This document shows, in pieces, positions 23,633 through 33,066 of a stretch of DNA of 64,000 nucleotides. The DNA is from Streptomyces sp. Ru62 (lineage in GTDB: Bacteria > Actinomycetota > Actinomycetes > Streptomycetales > Streptomycetaceae). The position numbers and the translations under genes are program-made. Within the stretch, counting starts at the first letter, position 1; every line of letters starts with the position of its first letter. The stretch covers positions 124,001-188,000 of the forward strand of contig NZ_PQSU01000013.1 of NCBI RefSeq assembly GCF_002920615.1, in the 5' to 3' direction. The notes below the pieces were generated by a model that was given only the letters and a program-made list of their open reading frames with translations, did no database searches and was not told the origin of the DNA.

Positions 23633-25362
23633 ACGCCCTCCGCAAGAGGCCCGAGGAACTGCGCAGCCACCAGTGGTACGGCACCGACGGGCTCCGCTCC
23701 TTCAGCCACCGCGCCCGCACCCGCCAGCTCGGCTACCTGCCGGAGGAACACCTCGGCAAGCCGGTCATCGCGATCCTCAACACCTGGTCCGACATCAACC
23801 CCTGCCACGTCCACCTCCGCGACCGCGCGCAGGCCGTCAAGCGCGGAGTGTGGCAGGCGGGCGGCTTCCCGCTGGAGTTCCCGGTCTCCACCCTCAGCGA
23901 GACCTTCCAGAAGCCGACCCCCATGCTCTACCGCAACCTGCTCGCCATGGAGACCGAGGAGCTGCTGCGCTCCTACCCGGTCGACGGCGCGGTCCTCATG
24001 GGCGGCTGCGACAAGTCCACGCCCGCGCTGCTGATGGGCGCCGCCTCCGTCGGCCTGCCCGCCGTCTTCGTGCCCGCCGGCCCCATGCTCCCGGGCCACT
24101 GGCGCGGCGAGGTCCTGGGCTCCGGCACCGACATGTGGAAGTACTGGGACGACAAGCGGGCCGGCCTCATCGGCGACTGCGAGATGGCCGAGCTGGAGAG
24201 CGGCCTGGCCCGCTCGCCCGGCCACTGCATGACGATGGGTACGGCGTCCACGCTCACCGCCGCCGCCGAGGCGCTGGGTGTGACCGTGCCGGGCGCGTCC
24301 AGCATCCCGGCGGTGGACTCCGGGCACGACCGGATGGCGGCGCGGGCGGGCCTGACCGCCGTCGAACTGGTCCACCGGGACCGCGGGCTGTCCGGCATCC
24401 TCACCCGCGAGGCCTTCGAGGACGCCGTCACCACCGTGCTCGGCCTGGGCGGCTCCACCAACGCCGTGATCCACCTGATCGCGATGGCCGGCCGGGCGGG
24501 GGTCCGGCTCACCCTGGACGACTTCGACCGCATCGCCCGCACGGTCCCGGTCCTCGCCAACGTCCGTCCCGGCGGCCGGCGGTACCTGATGGAGGACTTC
24601 CACTTCGCGGGCGGTCTGCCCGGCTTCCTCTCCCGGATCACCGACCTGCTCCACCTGGACCGGCCGACGGTGGCGCACGACACCCTGCGCGAGCAGCTCG
24701 GCGGCGCGCAGGTGCACGACGACGACGTCATCCGGCCCCGGGACAACCCGGTGGCGAGCGAGGGCGGGGTGGCCGTGCTGCGCGGCAACCTCTGCCCGGA
24801 CGGCGCGGTCATCAAGCACATCGCCGCCGAGCCCCGCCTGCTCAAGCACACCGGCCCGGCCACCGTCTTCGACGACTACCGCACCATGCAGCGCACCATC
24901 AACGACCCGGCGCTCGGCATCACCGCCGACAGCGTGCTGGTGCTGCGCAACGCCGGCCCCAAGGGCGGCCCGGGGATGCCCGAGTACGGCATGCTGCCGA
25001 TCCCGGACCACCTGCTGAAGCAGGGCGTGCGGGACATGGTCCGGATCTCCGACGCCCGCATGAGCGGCACGAGTTACGGGGCCTGTGTGCTGCACGTCGC
25101 CCCGGAGTCGTACGTCGGCGGCCCGCTGGCCCTCGTGCGCACCGGCGACCTCGTCACGTTGGACGTCGACGCCCGCAGCCTCCACCTCCACGTGGACGAC
25201 GAGGAGCTGGACCGCAGGCGGGCGGAGTGGACGCCACCGCCCGCGCGGTTCGAGCGCGGTTACGGCGCCCTCTACAACGAGCAGATCACGCAGGCCGACA
25301 CAGGCTGCGACTTCGAGTTCCTGGCCCGCCCGGGCACCGTCCCGGACCCGTACGCCGGCTGA
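23629..25362 (+). CDS. IlvD/Edd-family sugar-acid dehydratase, L-arabinonate dehydratase-like
   Basis: The ATG overlaps the preceding stop (ATGA); upstream codons of the open frame are antisense-like. The 577-residue enzyme has the cluster cysteines at 59 (NTWSDINPCH), 127 (MGGCDKSTPA) and 200 (GHCMTMGTAST), the same positions as I recall for the structurally characterised [2Fe-2S] L-arabinonate dehydratase. The SDARMSGTSYGA stretch (474-485) holds the catalytic serine. It dehydrates an aldonate (L-arabinonate, D-xylonate or D-galactonate class) to its 2-keto-3-deoxy acid for the DapA-type enzyme upstream. The arabinan side chains of pectin make L-arabinonate the best guess. It is not branched-chain amino-acid IlvD. 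Confidence 0.82.
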   Translation: MNALRKRPEELRSHQWYGTDGLRSFSHRARTRQLGYLPEEHLGKPVIAILNTWSDINPCHVHLRDRAQAVKRGVWQAGGFPLEFPVSTLSETFQKPTPMLYRNLLAMETEELLRSYPVDGAVLMGGCDKSTPALLMGAASVGLPAVFVPAGPMLPGHWRGEVLGSGTDMWKYWDDKRAGLIGDCEMAELESGLARSPGHCMTMGTASTLTAAAEALGVTVPGASSIPAVDSGHDRMAARAGLTAVELVHRDRGLSGILTREAFEDAVTTVLGLGGSTNAVIHLIAMAGRAGVRLTLDDFDRIARTVPVLANVRPGGRRYLMEDFHFAGGLPGFLSRITDLLHLDRPTVAHDTLREQLGGAQVHDDDVIRPRDNPVASEGGVAVLRGNLCPDGAVIKHIAAEPRLLKHTGPATVFDDYRTMQRTINDPALGITADSVLVLRNAGPKGGPGMPEYGMLPIPDHLLKQGVRDMVRISDARMSGTSYGACVLHVAPESYVGGPLALVRTGDLVTLDVDARSLHLHVDDEELDRRRAEWTPPPARFERGYGALYNEQITQADTGCDFEFLARPGTVPDPYAG

Positions 25363-25400
25363 CGTCCCCCCGTCCCGTCACACCCCACGCACGTGCACAT

Positions 25401-25414
25401 AGCAAGCGCTTCCT
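25401..25414. promoter_or_regulatory. LacI-type operator before the ABC importer
   Basis: AGCAAGCGCTTCCT is a 14-base palindrome except for one pair, centred on CG with an AAGCGCTT core, the classic LacI/GalR-family operator shape. It lies in the only sizeable gap of the operon (25363-25454), about 40 bases before the permease start. It suggests a second, internally regulated transcript for transport and hydrolysis genes. No LacI-family gene is in the window. Confidence 0.55.
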
Positions 25415-25454
25415 GCACTCATTGTGATCGACCCCTTGCGAACGGAGAACAGTC

Positions 25455-26390
25455 ATGGCCCAAGCCGCAGCCGTGGCGAAACCGCCCGCGCCACCCCGGC
25501 GGCGCCGTGCCTCCGCGACCCCGCGCAGGCTGCCGTATCTGCTGATCGCCCCGGCGGCCCTGCTGATGCTGGGCTTCATCGCCTACCCGGTGCTCAGCGT
25601 CTTCTACTACAGCCTGCGGAACTACAACCCCACCAAGCCGTGGCGGAACGGCTTCGCGGGCCTGGACAACTTCACCCAGGCCTTCGCCCACGACCCGCAG
25701 TTCTGGGACACGCTGACCTTCAGCGCCAAGTGGGTCGTGGTCGAGGTCGGGCTGCAACTGCTGTTCGGACTCGCCCTCGCGCTCATCGTCAACCAGACCT
25801 TCGTGGGCCGGGCGCTGGGCCGCGCCCTCGTCTTCTCGCCCTGGGCCGTCTCCGGCGTGCTGACCTCCGCCATCTGGGTGCTGCTCTACAACTCCCAGAC
25901 GGGCATCACCCGTTACCTCGCCGACGCGGGGCTGGGCTCCTACGGCACCAGCTGGCTGTCGGACACCTCCACGGTGTTCCCGGCTGCGGTGGCCGCCGAC
26001 CTGTGGCGCGGGGTGCCGTTCTTCGCGATCCTCATCCTCGCCGACCTCCAGTCCGTCTCCCGGGACCTGTACGAGGCCGCCGGGGTCGACGGGGCGAGCC
26101 GGCTCAGGCAGTTCTGGCACATCACCCTGCCCCACCTGAAGGACGCCATCGTGCTGTCCACGCTGCTGCGCGCGGTGTGGGAGTTCAACAACGTCGACCT
26201 GCTCTACACCCTCACGGGCGGCGGACCGGCGGGGGAGACCACCACCCTCCCCCTCTACATCGCCAATACCAGCGTCGACGCCCACAACTTCGGCTACGCC
26301 TCCGCCCTGACGACGGTGGCGTTCGTGATCCTGCTCTTCTGCTCGATCGTCTATCTGCGGCTGAGCAAGTTCGGAGGTGACTCCAAGTGA
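25455..26390 (+). CDS. Sugar ABC transporter permease (MalF type)
   Basis: The 311-residue inner-membrane protein follows AACGGAGAACAGTC, a good Shine-Dalgarno. It has a basic Pro/Ala-rich cytoplasmic start, six helices and the EAA loop (YEAAGVDGASRLRQFWHITL). It forms the channel of a CUT1 importer with the next gene; the binding protein is six genes on at 30.8 kb. Enzyme neighbours suggest that it imports pectin-derived oligosaccharides or arabino-oligomers. No ATPase is encoded nearby, so MsiK-type sharing is likely. Confidence 0.87.
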   Translation: MAQAAAVAKPPAPPRRRRASATPRRLPYLLIAPAALLMLGFIAYPVLSVFYYSLRNYNPTKPWRNGFAGLDNFTQAFAHDPQFWDTLTFSAKWVVVEVGLQLLFGLALALIVNQTFVGRALGRALVFSPWAVSGVLTSAIWVLLYNSQTGITRYLADAGLGSYGTSWLSDTSTVFPAAVAADLWRGVPFFAILILADLQSVSRDLYEAAGVDGASRLRQFWHITLPHLKDAIVLSTLLRAVWEFNNVDLLYTLTGGGPAGETTTLPLYIANTSVDAHNFGYASALTTVAFVILLFCSIVYLRLSKFGGDSK

Positions 26391-27271
26391 TCACCGAGAT
26401 CGCTCCCGCGCCCGAACGCGTGGCGGCCGAGCCCGCCCGGCCCGGCAGGAGGCGCCGCGCCTGGGACGAGGTCCCGCGCTGGCAGATCTACGTCCCCCTG
26501 ACGGTCTACCTCCTGTTCACCCTGATCCCCTTCTACTGGATCCTGCTCTTCGCGCTCCGCCCGGCCGGCTCCACCTCGCTCGTGCCGTGGCCGATGACGT
26601 TCGAGCACTTCGAGAAGGTGTGGACCGAGCGCAGCTTCGGCACCTACTTCACCAACAGCGTCTACGTCGGCCTCGCCACCCTGGTGCTCACCACCGTGGT
26701 CGCCCTGGCCGGCGGCTACGCCCTGGCCCGCTTCGACTTCCGCCTCAAGCGCGGCTTCATGCTGGCCCTGCTGTGCTCCCAGTTCGTGCCGGGCGCGCTG
26801 CTGCTGGTGCCGCTGTTCCAGATCTTCGCCAAGCTGTCGATGATCAACTCACTCGGCAGCGTGATCATCGCCGAGACCGTCTTCCAGCTGCCGCTGTCGA
26901 TGATCCTCATCAGCGGGTTCATCCGGAACGTGCCGTACTCCCTGGAGGAGGCGGCCTGGGTGGACGGCTGCAACCGGTTCACCGCCTTCCGGATCGTGGT
27001 GCTCCCGCTCCTGCGGCCGGGCCTGATCGCCGTCGGCTCCTTCGCCTTCGTACACGCCTGGAACCACTTCCTGTTCGCTTTGATGTTCCTCTCCGACCAG
27101 AGCAAGCAGACCATCCCGGTCGGCCTCAACACCCTGATGAGCGCGGACAGCGTGGACCTGGGCGCCCTGGCGGCGGGCGGCATCGTCGCGGCCGTACCCG
27201 TGGTGATCGTGTTCGCCTTCATCCAGAAGTGGCTGATCACCGGGTTCAGCGCGGGGGCGGTGAAGGGATGA
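26387..27271 (+). CDS. Sugar ABC transporter permease (MalG type)
   Basis: GTG start inside the preceding stop (GTGA), with GGAGG eight bases upstream. The 294 residues form six helices with the EAA loop EEAAWVDGCNRFTAFRIVVL, and it ends in the usual GFSAGAVKG. It is the partner of the MalF-type permease immediately upstream in the same importer. Confidence 0.87.
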   Translation: MITEIAPAPERVAAEPARPGRRRRAWDEVPRWQIYVPLTVYLLFTLIPFYWILLFALRPAGSTSLVPWPMTFEHFEKVWTERSFGTYFTNSVYVGLATLVLTTVVALAGGYALARFDFRLKRGFMLALLCSQFVPGALLLVPLFQIFAKLSMINSLGSVIIAETVFQLPLSMILISGFIRNVPYSLEEAAWVDGCNRFTAFRIVVLPLLRPGLIAVGSFAFVHAWNHFLFALMFLSDQSKQTIPVGLNTLMSADSVDLGALAAGGIVAAVPVVIVFAFIQKWLITGFSAGAVKG

Positions 27272-28407
27272 GCGTCGACGTCGTCCTGGCGGGCGCACGC
27301 GGCCACGGCCGCCGGCACCTGGACAACATCCGCCGGCTCCAGGCCACCGGCCTCGTGCGGCTGGCCGGGATCTGCGAGCTGACCCCGCTGACCGGGGAGG
27401 AGATCCCGGACGGACTCGGCACACCCGAGCAGTCCACCGACCTCGGCGCGCTCCTGGACGCGACCGGCGCCCGGATCGCGGTCGTCTGCACCCCGATCCC
27501 CACCCACACCGACCTGGCCCTCACGGCCGCCGCGCGCGGGGCGCACGTGCTGCTGGAGAAGCCGCCGGCACCGTCGTACGCGGAGTTCCGGCGGATGGCC
27601 GACGGGGTCGCCGAGGCCGGGGTGGCCTGCCAGATCGGCTTCCAGTCACTCGGATCGCACGCGGTCCCCGTGATCCGGCGCCTCATCACCGAGGGCGCGG
27701 TCGGCGAGGTCATCGGGGTCGGCGGGGCCGGTGCCTGGGCGCGGGACGAGGCCTACTACCGGCGGGCGCCCTGGGCGGGCCGGCGCCGGCTGAACGGCGC
27801 CGACGTGGTCGACGGAGTGCTCACCAACCCCCTCGCGCACGCCGTCGCCACCGGCCTCGCCCTGCTCGGCACCACCCGCGCCGAGGACGTCACCCGCATC
27901 GAGACCGAGCTGCTGCGCGCCAACGCCATCGAGTCCGACGACACCTCCTGCGTCCGCGTCCGCACCCCGCGCGGGCCCGTCACGGTCGCGGCGACCCTGT
28001 GCGCGGAGCACCCCGGGGAGCCCTACCTGCTGGTGCACGGCAGCAGCGGCCGGATCACCTTCTGGTACAAGCAGGACCGGGTGCTGCTCCAGCGGACCGG
28101 CCACGGCCCGGAGGAGACCGAGTACGGCCGCACGGACCTGCTGGAGAACCTGGTCGCGCACCTGGACGACGGCGCGGAGCTGCTGGTCCCGCCGGACGCG
28201 ACCGGCGCCTTCATGCGGGTGGTCGAGGCCGTCCGCACCGCCCCCGACCCGGCGCCGCTCCCCGAGGACGCCTGGCGCCCGCTGCCCGCCGAACACCGCC
28301 GGATCGTGCCCGGCATCGACGGCCTGGTCGCGGCGGCGGCCGACACCCTCGCCCTCTACTCCGAACTGGGCGCCTCCTGGGCCCTGCCGAACGAGGTGAG
28401 CACCTGA
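27268..28407 (+). CDS. Gfo/Idh/MocA-family NAD(P)-dependent oxidoreductase
   Basis: The ATG overlaps the permease stop (GGGATGA). The 379-residue protein has an N-terminal Rossmann fold (VVLAGARGHGRRHL, VVCTPIPTHTDLA), the family EKP motif (LLEKPPAPSY) with its catalytic lysine, and a C-terminal alpha/beta substrate domain. Members oxidise or reduce sugars, inositols or sugar acids; some L-arabinose 1-dehydrogenases belong here, which would supply the arabinono-lactone upstream of the IlvD-type dehydratase. It is also commonly found paired with the DUF6807/PmoA protein encoded next, suggesting a joint step on an unusual sugar derivative. The exact substrate is undetermined. Confidence 0.82.
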   Translation: MSVDVVLAGARGHGRRHLDNIRRLQATGLVRLAGICELTPLTGEEIPDGLGTPEQSTDLGALLDATGARIAVVCTPIPTHTDLALTAAARGAHVLLEKPPAPSYAEFRRMADGVAEAGVACQIGFQSLGSHAVPVIRRLITEGAVGEVIGVGGAGAWARDEAYYRRAPWAGRRRLNGADVVDGVLTNPLAHAVATGLALLGTTRAEDVTRIETELLRANAIESDDTSCVRVRTPRGPVTVAATLCAEHPGEPYLLVHGSSGRITFWYKQDRVLLQRTGHGPEETEYGRTDLLENLVAHLDDGAELLVPPDATGAFMRVVEAVRTAPDPAPLPEDAWRPLPAEHRRIVPGIDGLVAAAADTLALYSELGASWALPNEVST

Positions 28408-29288
28408 TGACGCCCCCCGACAGCCCGGTCCTGCGGGTCGCCGGCCGCCCGGTCGGACGCTACGTCACCCGGCCCGAGCTGCCCGCCCGGCTCTCCCCGC
28501 GCCCCTATCTGCACCCCGTCACCACCCTGGCCGGCGCGGCGGTCACCGAGGTGAGCCCCACCGACCACGCACACCACCTCGGCGTCGGTGTCGCCGTTCC
28601 CGACGTCGAGGGGCACAACTTCTGGGGCGGCCGGACCTTCCTCCGCGACCGGGGGCCGACCGAGCTCGACAACCACGGCGCCCAGCGGCACACCGGCTTC
28701 CAGCTCCGCGACCCCGACGGCTTCGTGGAGGAGCTGCGCTGGGTCGCCGCCGGCACCGAGCTGCTGCGCGAGCGCCGTACCGTCGCGGCCACCGGACTCA
28801 CCGGGACCGCCTGGGCGCTGGACTTCACCTTCTCGCTCACCAACGTCACCCCCGGGCCGCTGTCGATCGGCAGCCCGGCCACCAACGGCCGGCCCGGCGC
28901 GGCCTACGGCGGCTTCTTCTGGCGGGCCCGCAAGGAGCCCCGCGCCCCGGAGGTCTTCACCGCCGACCGGGAGGGCGAGACCGAGGTGCACGGCACCCGC
29001 GCCGACTGGCTCGCGCTGGCCGGATGGGGGTCCCCCCGTTCGAGCGGAGCCGAGAGCGGGGGAGGCTGGACGCTGGTATTCGCCGGTGCCACCGAGGAGA
29101 CCCGCCGGGACCCCTGGTTCGTCCGGGCCGCCGAGTACCCCGGCGTGGGCTCCTCCCTGGCGCACACCGAGCGGCTGACCGTGCCGCCCGGCGAGACCGT
29201 CGTACGGCGGATCGTCACCGTCGTCGCCGACGGCCGGCCGGCCCGCGAGGAGGCGGCGGCCCTGGTCCGCAAGGCGGTGAGCCAGTGA
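28407..29288 (+). CDS. PmoA family protein (DUF6807)
   Basis: The start ATG shares its first base with the preceding TGA (TGATG), giving 293 residues. The sequence has the family pattern: RPYLHPVTTLAG, TDHAHHLGVGVAV with paired histidines, HNFWGGRTF, and GGFFWRA in the middle. DUF6807/PmoA proteins have a beta-sandwich fold resembling carbohydrate-processing or -binding domains and almost always lie beside Gfo/Idh dehydrogenases in plant-polymer loci, as here. The function is unproven; the buried His cluster suggests a lyase or isomerase active site. No signal peptide, so cytoplasmic. Confidence 0.78.
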   Translation: MTPPDSPVLRVAGRPVGRYVTRPELPARLSPRPYLHPVTTLAGAAVTEVSPTDHAHHLGVGVAVPDVEGHNFWGGRTFLRDRGPTELDNHGAQRHTGFQLRDPDGFVEELRWVAAGTELLRERRTVAATGLTGTAWALDFTFSLTNVTPGPLSIGSPATNGRPGAAYGGFFWRARKEPRAPEVFTADREGETEVHGTRADWLALAGWGSPRSSGAESGGGWTLVFAGATEETRRDPWFVRAAEYPGVGSSLAHTERLTVPPGETVVRRIVTVVADGRPAREEAAALVRKAVSQ

Positions 29289-30787
29289 CGACCTACCGCA
29301 ACCCGGTCCTGAACGCCGACTGGTCCGACCCGGACGTCGTCCGTGTCGGCGACGACTTCTACCTCACCGCCTCCAGTTTCGGCCGCGCCCCCGGCCTGCC
29401 GCTGCTGCACTCGCGGAACCTGGTCGACTGGACGCTCGTCGGCCACGCCCTCGAACGCCTGGAACCCGAGGAGGAGTTCGCCCGGCCCCGGCACGACCGC
29501 GGGGTCTGGGCGCCGGCCATCCGGCACCACGACGACCGCTTCTGGATCTTCTGGGGCGATCCGGACCAGGGCATCTTCCAGATCAACGCGCCGGGGATCA
29601 GGGGCCCGTGGACCCGCCCGCACCTCCTCAAGCCGGGCAAGGGCCTGATCGACCCGTGTCCGCTGTGGGACGACGACACCGGCGAGGCCTACCTCGTGCA
29701 CGCCTGGGCCAGGTCCCGCTCCGGCGTCAAGAACCGCCTCACCGGCCACCGGATGCACCCCGACGGCACCTCACTGCTCGACGAGGGCAAGGTGATCGTC
29801 GACGGCGACCGCATCCCCGGCTGGTTCACCCTGGAGGGGCCCAAGCTCTACCGGCACGACGGCTGGTTCTGGATCCTCGCCCCCGCCGGGGGAGTGGAGA
29901 CCGGCTGGCAGGGCGCGTTCCGCTCGCGCGGCTTCTTCGGCCCGTACGAGGAACGCGTCGTCCTGGAACAGGGGGACACCGACGTCAACGGGCCCCACCA
30001 GGGCGGCTGGGTGCGCACCGCCGCCGGCGAGGACTGGTTCCTGCACTTCCAGCAGCGCGGCGCCCACGGCCGGGTGGTCCACCTCCAGCCGATGCGCTGG
30101 GGCCCGGACGGCTGGCCGGTCCTCGGTGACGAGGGCGCCCCCGTCGCCGAACACCGGCGGCCGGACCTCCCGCCGCAGCCGCCCGCCGCTTCGGCGACCG
30201 ACGACGACTTCCCCGGCGGCCGGTACGGCCGGCAGTGGCAGTGGACCGCCAACCCGGGCGACGGCTGGGCCACCCAGCACTCCGCGGACGGGCTGCGGCT
30301 GACCTGCCTCCGCTCGGCCGACGCCCGTGACCTCAGGAAACTGCCGAACGTCCTCACCCAGCGGCTGCCCGGCCGGCCGGGCACGATCGAGGTCGGGCTG
30401 CGCCTGGAGGGCACCGAGCCGGGTGCGCGGGCGGGGCTCGCGGTGCTGGGGGACGCCTACGCCTGGATCGGGCTGGAGCGCGGGGCCGACGGGACGGTCC
30501 GGCTCGTGCACCGGTTCGCGGAGGCGGTCGCCGACGCGGAGCGTGACGCCGGGGTGCCGTGCCTCGCCCCCGAGGGGCGGGCGCTGCTGCGGATCGAGGC
30601 CGGCGCCGGGGCGCGCTGCCGGTTCCGGTACGACGCCGGGGACGGCCTCCGCCCGTCCGGACCCGTCTTCGCGGCCACTCCCTGGTGCTGGGTGGGCGCC
30701 CTGCTCGGCCTGTTCGCCACCGCATCCGAGGGACCGGGACCCGCCGGGACGGCGACCTTCACCCGGTTCCGGATCACCCCCCACTGA
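29285..30787 (+). CDS. Glycoside hydrolase family 43, cytoplasmic
   Basis: GTG start within the preceding stop (GTGA), giving 500 residues. The N-terminal five-bladed propeller (about 1-300) opens with YRNPVLNADWSDPD (base Asp15), has LIDPCPLWDDD (pKa-modulating Asp123) and FTLEGPKLY (acid Glu184), the GH43 triad. A C-terminal beta-sandwich (about 320-500) resembles the DUF1349/concanavalin-like domain of beta-xylosidases and exo-galactanases. There is no signal peptide, so it acts on oligosaccharides after import. Likely activities are alpha-L-arabinofuranosidase, beta-xylosidase or exo-beta-1,3-galactanase; pectin side chains are the probable source. Confidence 0.88.
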   Translation: MTTYRNPVLNADWSDPDVVRVGDDFYLTASSFGRAPGLPLLHSRNLVDWTLVGHALERLEPEEEFARPRHDRGVWAPAIRHHDDRFWIFWGDPDQGIFQINAPGIRGPWTRPHLLKPGKGLIDPCPLWDDDTGEAYLVHAWARSRSGVKNRLTGHRMHPDGTSLLDEGKVIVDGDRIPGWFTLEGPKLYRHDGWFWILAPAGGVETGWQGAFRSRGFFGPYEERVVLEQGDTDVNGPHQGGWVRTAAGEDWFLHFQQRGAHGRVVHLQPMRWGPDGWPVLGDEGAPVAEHRRPDLPPQPPAASATDDDFPGGRYGRQWQWTANPGDGWATQHSADGLRLTCLRSADARDLRKLPNVLTQRLPGRPGTIEVGLRLEGTEPGARAGLAVLGDAYAWIGLERGADGTVRLVHRFAEAVADAERDAGVPCLAPEGRALLRIEAGAGARCRFRYDAGDGLRPSGPVFAATPWCWVGALLGLFATASEGPGPAGTATFTRFRITPH

Positions 30788-30836
30788 ACTCCACACCGTC
30801 ATGTCCCCGTTGGATCCAGCAGAAGAGAGCCGACCC

Positions 30837-32174
30837 ATGAGAAGAAGCATCCGCAGAAGCAGGCGCGCCGCCCTCACCGTCGCCCTGGGCTCCGTCCTCG
30901 CGCTGACCGCCACCGCCTGCGGCGACGACGGCAGCGGCGGCGCGGGGGACAAGGGGGACGAGGGCTCCGGCAAGGGCACGATCACCTTCTGGGACAACAA
31001 CGGCGGTGTCCGCACCGACATCTGGAAGCAGGTCATCGCCGACTTCGAGAACAAGTACCCGGACATCAAGGTCAAGTACGTCGGCATCCCGGCGGCCGGC
31101 GCCCAGTCCAAGTACGACACCGCCATCCAGGGCGGCGGCCTGCCGGACGTCGGCGGCGTGGGCACCGCGATGCTCGCCGAGGTCGCGGCCCAGGGCGCGC
31201 TGGAGCCGCTGGACGGACGGCTGCGGAAGAGCCCGCTGAACGGAAAGCTGAGCCAGAACCTGATCGACGTGAGCAAGGCGGCCGGCGGCGGGAACACGCT
31301 GTACCAGGTGCCGACCTCCGCGAACAACGGCACGCTGTGGTACCGGACCGACCTGTTCGAGAAGGCCGGCCTGGACGCGCCGACCACCTGGTCGAAGTTC
31401 TACGAGGCCGCCGACAAGCTCACGGACAAGGGCAAGAACCAGTTCGGCTTCACCATTCGCGGCGGCGAGGGCGCCATCGCGCCGGCCCTCGACGCGGTGT
31501 ACGGCCAGACCGGGATCACGTCGTTCTGGAACGGCGACAAGACCACCGTCAACGACCCCAGGAACGTGGCCGCCCTGGAGAAGTACGTCGCGCTCTACAA
31601 GAAGGACACCCCGTCCGCCGACGTGAACAACGACTTCACGAAGATGGTCGCCCAGTGGGACAGCGGCACGATCGGCATGCTGAGCCACAACCTGGGGTCC
31701 TACCAGGACCATCTGAAGGCACTGGGCAAGGACAAGTTCCGGGGCATCCCCAACCCCACGCAGGACGACGGCACCCGGGTGCAGGTCTCCAACCCGGTCG
31801 ACGGACTCAGCCTGTTCAAGTCGAGCAAGAACAAGGCGGCCGCGTGGAAGTTCATCGAGTTCGCCGTCTCCGCCGAGGAGAACTCCAAGTTCAACGAGTC
31901 GGCGGGGCAGGTCCCGGCCAACACCGACGCGGCCGGGGACGCGTGGATCCAGCAGTCCGAGCCGACGAAGCTGGCGGCCGAGGCGCTGAACGGGGGCGAC
32001 ACGAAGATCGTGCAGCTTCCCTACTACCTGCCCGACTGGAACACGATCTCCAAGGCCGACAACGAGCCCAACTTCCAGAAGCTGCTGCTCGGGAAGATGA
32101 GCGCGAAGCAGTTCCTGGACATCCTGGCCGAGCAGCTGAACAAGGCGCAGGCCGACTGGAAGAAGAACCACTGA
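30837..32174 (+). CDS. Extracellular sugar-binding lipoprotein of the pectin-locus importer
   Basis: I choose the ATG at 30837 because it directly precedes a clean lipoprotein signal (MRRSIRRSRRAAL, then LTATAC with Cys28); an ATG 12 codons upstream is less suitable. The 445-residue family-1 solute-binding protein has GTITFWDNNGG, a hinge region with LWYRTDLFEKAGLDAPTTW, and a Lys-rich end. It follows the GH43 gene by 49 bases in the same direction as the two permeases, and should complete that importer. The binding protein placed after the enzymes rather than before the permeases is slightly unusual. Confidence 0.87.
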   Translation: MRRSIRRSRRAALTVALGSVLALTATACGDDGSGGAGDKGDEGSGKGTITFWDNNGGVRTDIWKQVIADFENKYPDIKVKYVGIPAAGAQSKYDTAIQGGGLPDVGGVGTAMLAEVAAQGALEPLDGRLRKSPLNGKLSQNLIDVSKAAGGGNTLYQVPTSANNGTLWYRTDLFEKAGLDAPTTWSKFYEAADKLTDKGKNQFGFTIRGGEGAIAPALDAVYGQTGITSFWNGDKTTVNDPRNVAALEKYVALYKKDTPSADVNNDFTKMVAQWDSGTIGMLSHNLGSYQDHLKALGKDKFRGIPNPTQDDGTRVQVSNPVDGLSLFKSSKNKAAAWKFIEFAVSAEENSKFNESAGQVPANTDAAGDAWIQQSEPTKLAAEALNGGDTKIVQLPYYLPDWNTISKADNEPNFQKLLLGKMSAKQFLDILAEQLNKAQADWKKNH

Positions 32175-32278
32175 GAGCTGGGGTGGTTTCCGCCGCGGGG
32201 GGCTGCGGGCCGGTTGCGGCCGGTCGCGCGGTTCCCCGTGCCCCCTCGGAGTCCCCCCACGCCGGAAAGGCGCCGATC

Positions 32279-33049
32279 TTGTCCCTCACCCGTAGGCAGG
32301 TCACCTCCGCCGCGATCGCTGCCGTTCCTCTCGTCGGCCGTTCCCGTCGGGAGTCCCGCACGCTGTACATCGCCGGTGATTCGACGGCCGCCCAGAAATA
32401 CGCCGATGCCGCCCCCGAGACCGGGTGGGGGACGGCACTGCCCTTCTTTCTCCGCAAGGAGGTGACAGTCGCCAACCATGCCGTGAACGGACGGAGTTCG
32501 AAGAGCTTCGTCGACGAAGGGCGGCTCGACGTGATCCTCGCCGGCATCCGCTCCGGCGACCTCCTGCTCGTCCAGTTCGCGCACAACGACGAGAAGGCCA
32601 CCGATCCCGCCCGGTACACCGAGCCGTGGACGACGTACCAGCAGTACCTGCGGAGGTACATCGACGGGGCACGGGCCAGGAAGGCGTACCCCGTTCTCGC
32701 CACCCCCGTCGAGCGCCGCAGGTTCGACGGCGACGGCAACGCCCTGCCCACCCACGGCGACTACCCGGCGGCCATGCGGGCGCTGGCCGCGGCGGAGAGG
32801 GTGCCGCTCCTCGACGTCGAGGCGCTGTCGCTCGCGCTGTGGCAGCGGCTCGGGGCGGAGGAGACGAAGACCTGCTTCAACTGGACCACGACCGAGCAGG
32901 ACAACACGCACTTCAATCCGCCGGGCGCGATCGCCGTGGCCCGGCTCGTGGCGCAGGAGCTGCTGCGCACCCGGGTGGCGGCCCGGCGCGACGTCGTACG
33001 GCTGCACGAGGACATACCCACCTCCTGGATCACCTGGCCACCCGCATAG
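32279..33049 (+). CDS. Rhamnogalacturonan acetylesterase (SGNH/GDSL, CE12)
   Basis: TTG start with GGAAAGG eight bases upstream, 256 residues; the much longer open frame overlaps the binding-protein gene and is spurious there. The N-terminus has a twin-arginine-like signal (LTRRQVTSAAIAAVP). SGNH blocks are clear: GDSTAA with nucleophile Ser35, a glycine in NHAVNGRSSKSF, QFAHND for the oxyanion Asn, and NTHFNPPG with the catalytic His. NGRSSKSF is characteristic of CE12 enzymes such as RhgT/YesT, which remove acetyl groups from rhamnogalacturonan I so that lyases can act. It is exported and works with the next two genes. Confidence 0.85.
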   Translation: MSLTRRQVTSAAIAAVPLVGRSRRESRTLYIAGDSTAAQKYADAAPETGWGTALPFFLRKEVTVANHAVNGRSSKSFVDEGRLDVILAGIRSGDLLLVQFAHNDEKATDPARYTEPWTTYQQYLRRYIDGARARKAYPVLATPVERRRFDGDGNALPTHGDYPAAMRALAAAERVPLLDVEALSLALWQRLGAEETKTCFNWTTTEQDNTHFNPPGAIAVARLVAQELLRTRVAARRDVVRLHEDIPTSWITWPPA

Positions 33050-33066
33050 CCGAGGAGAACCCCACA

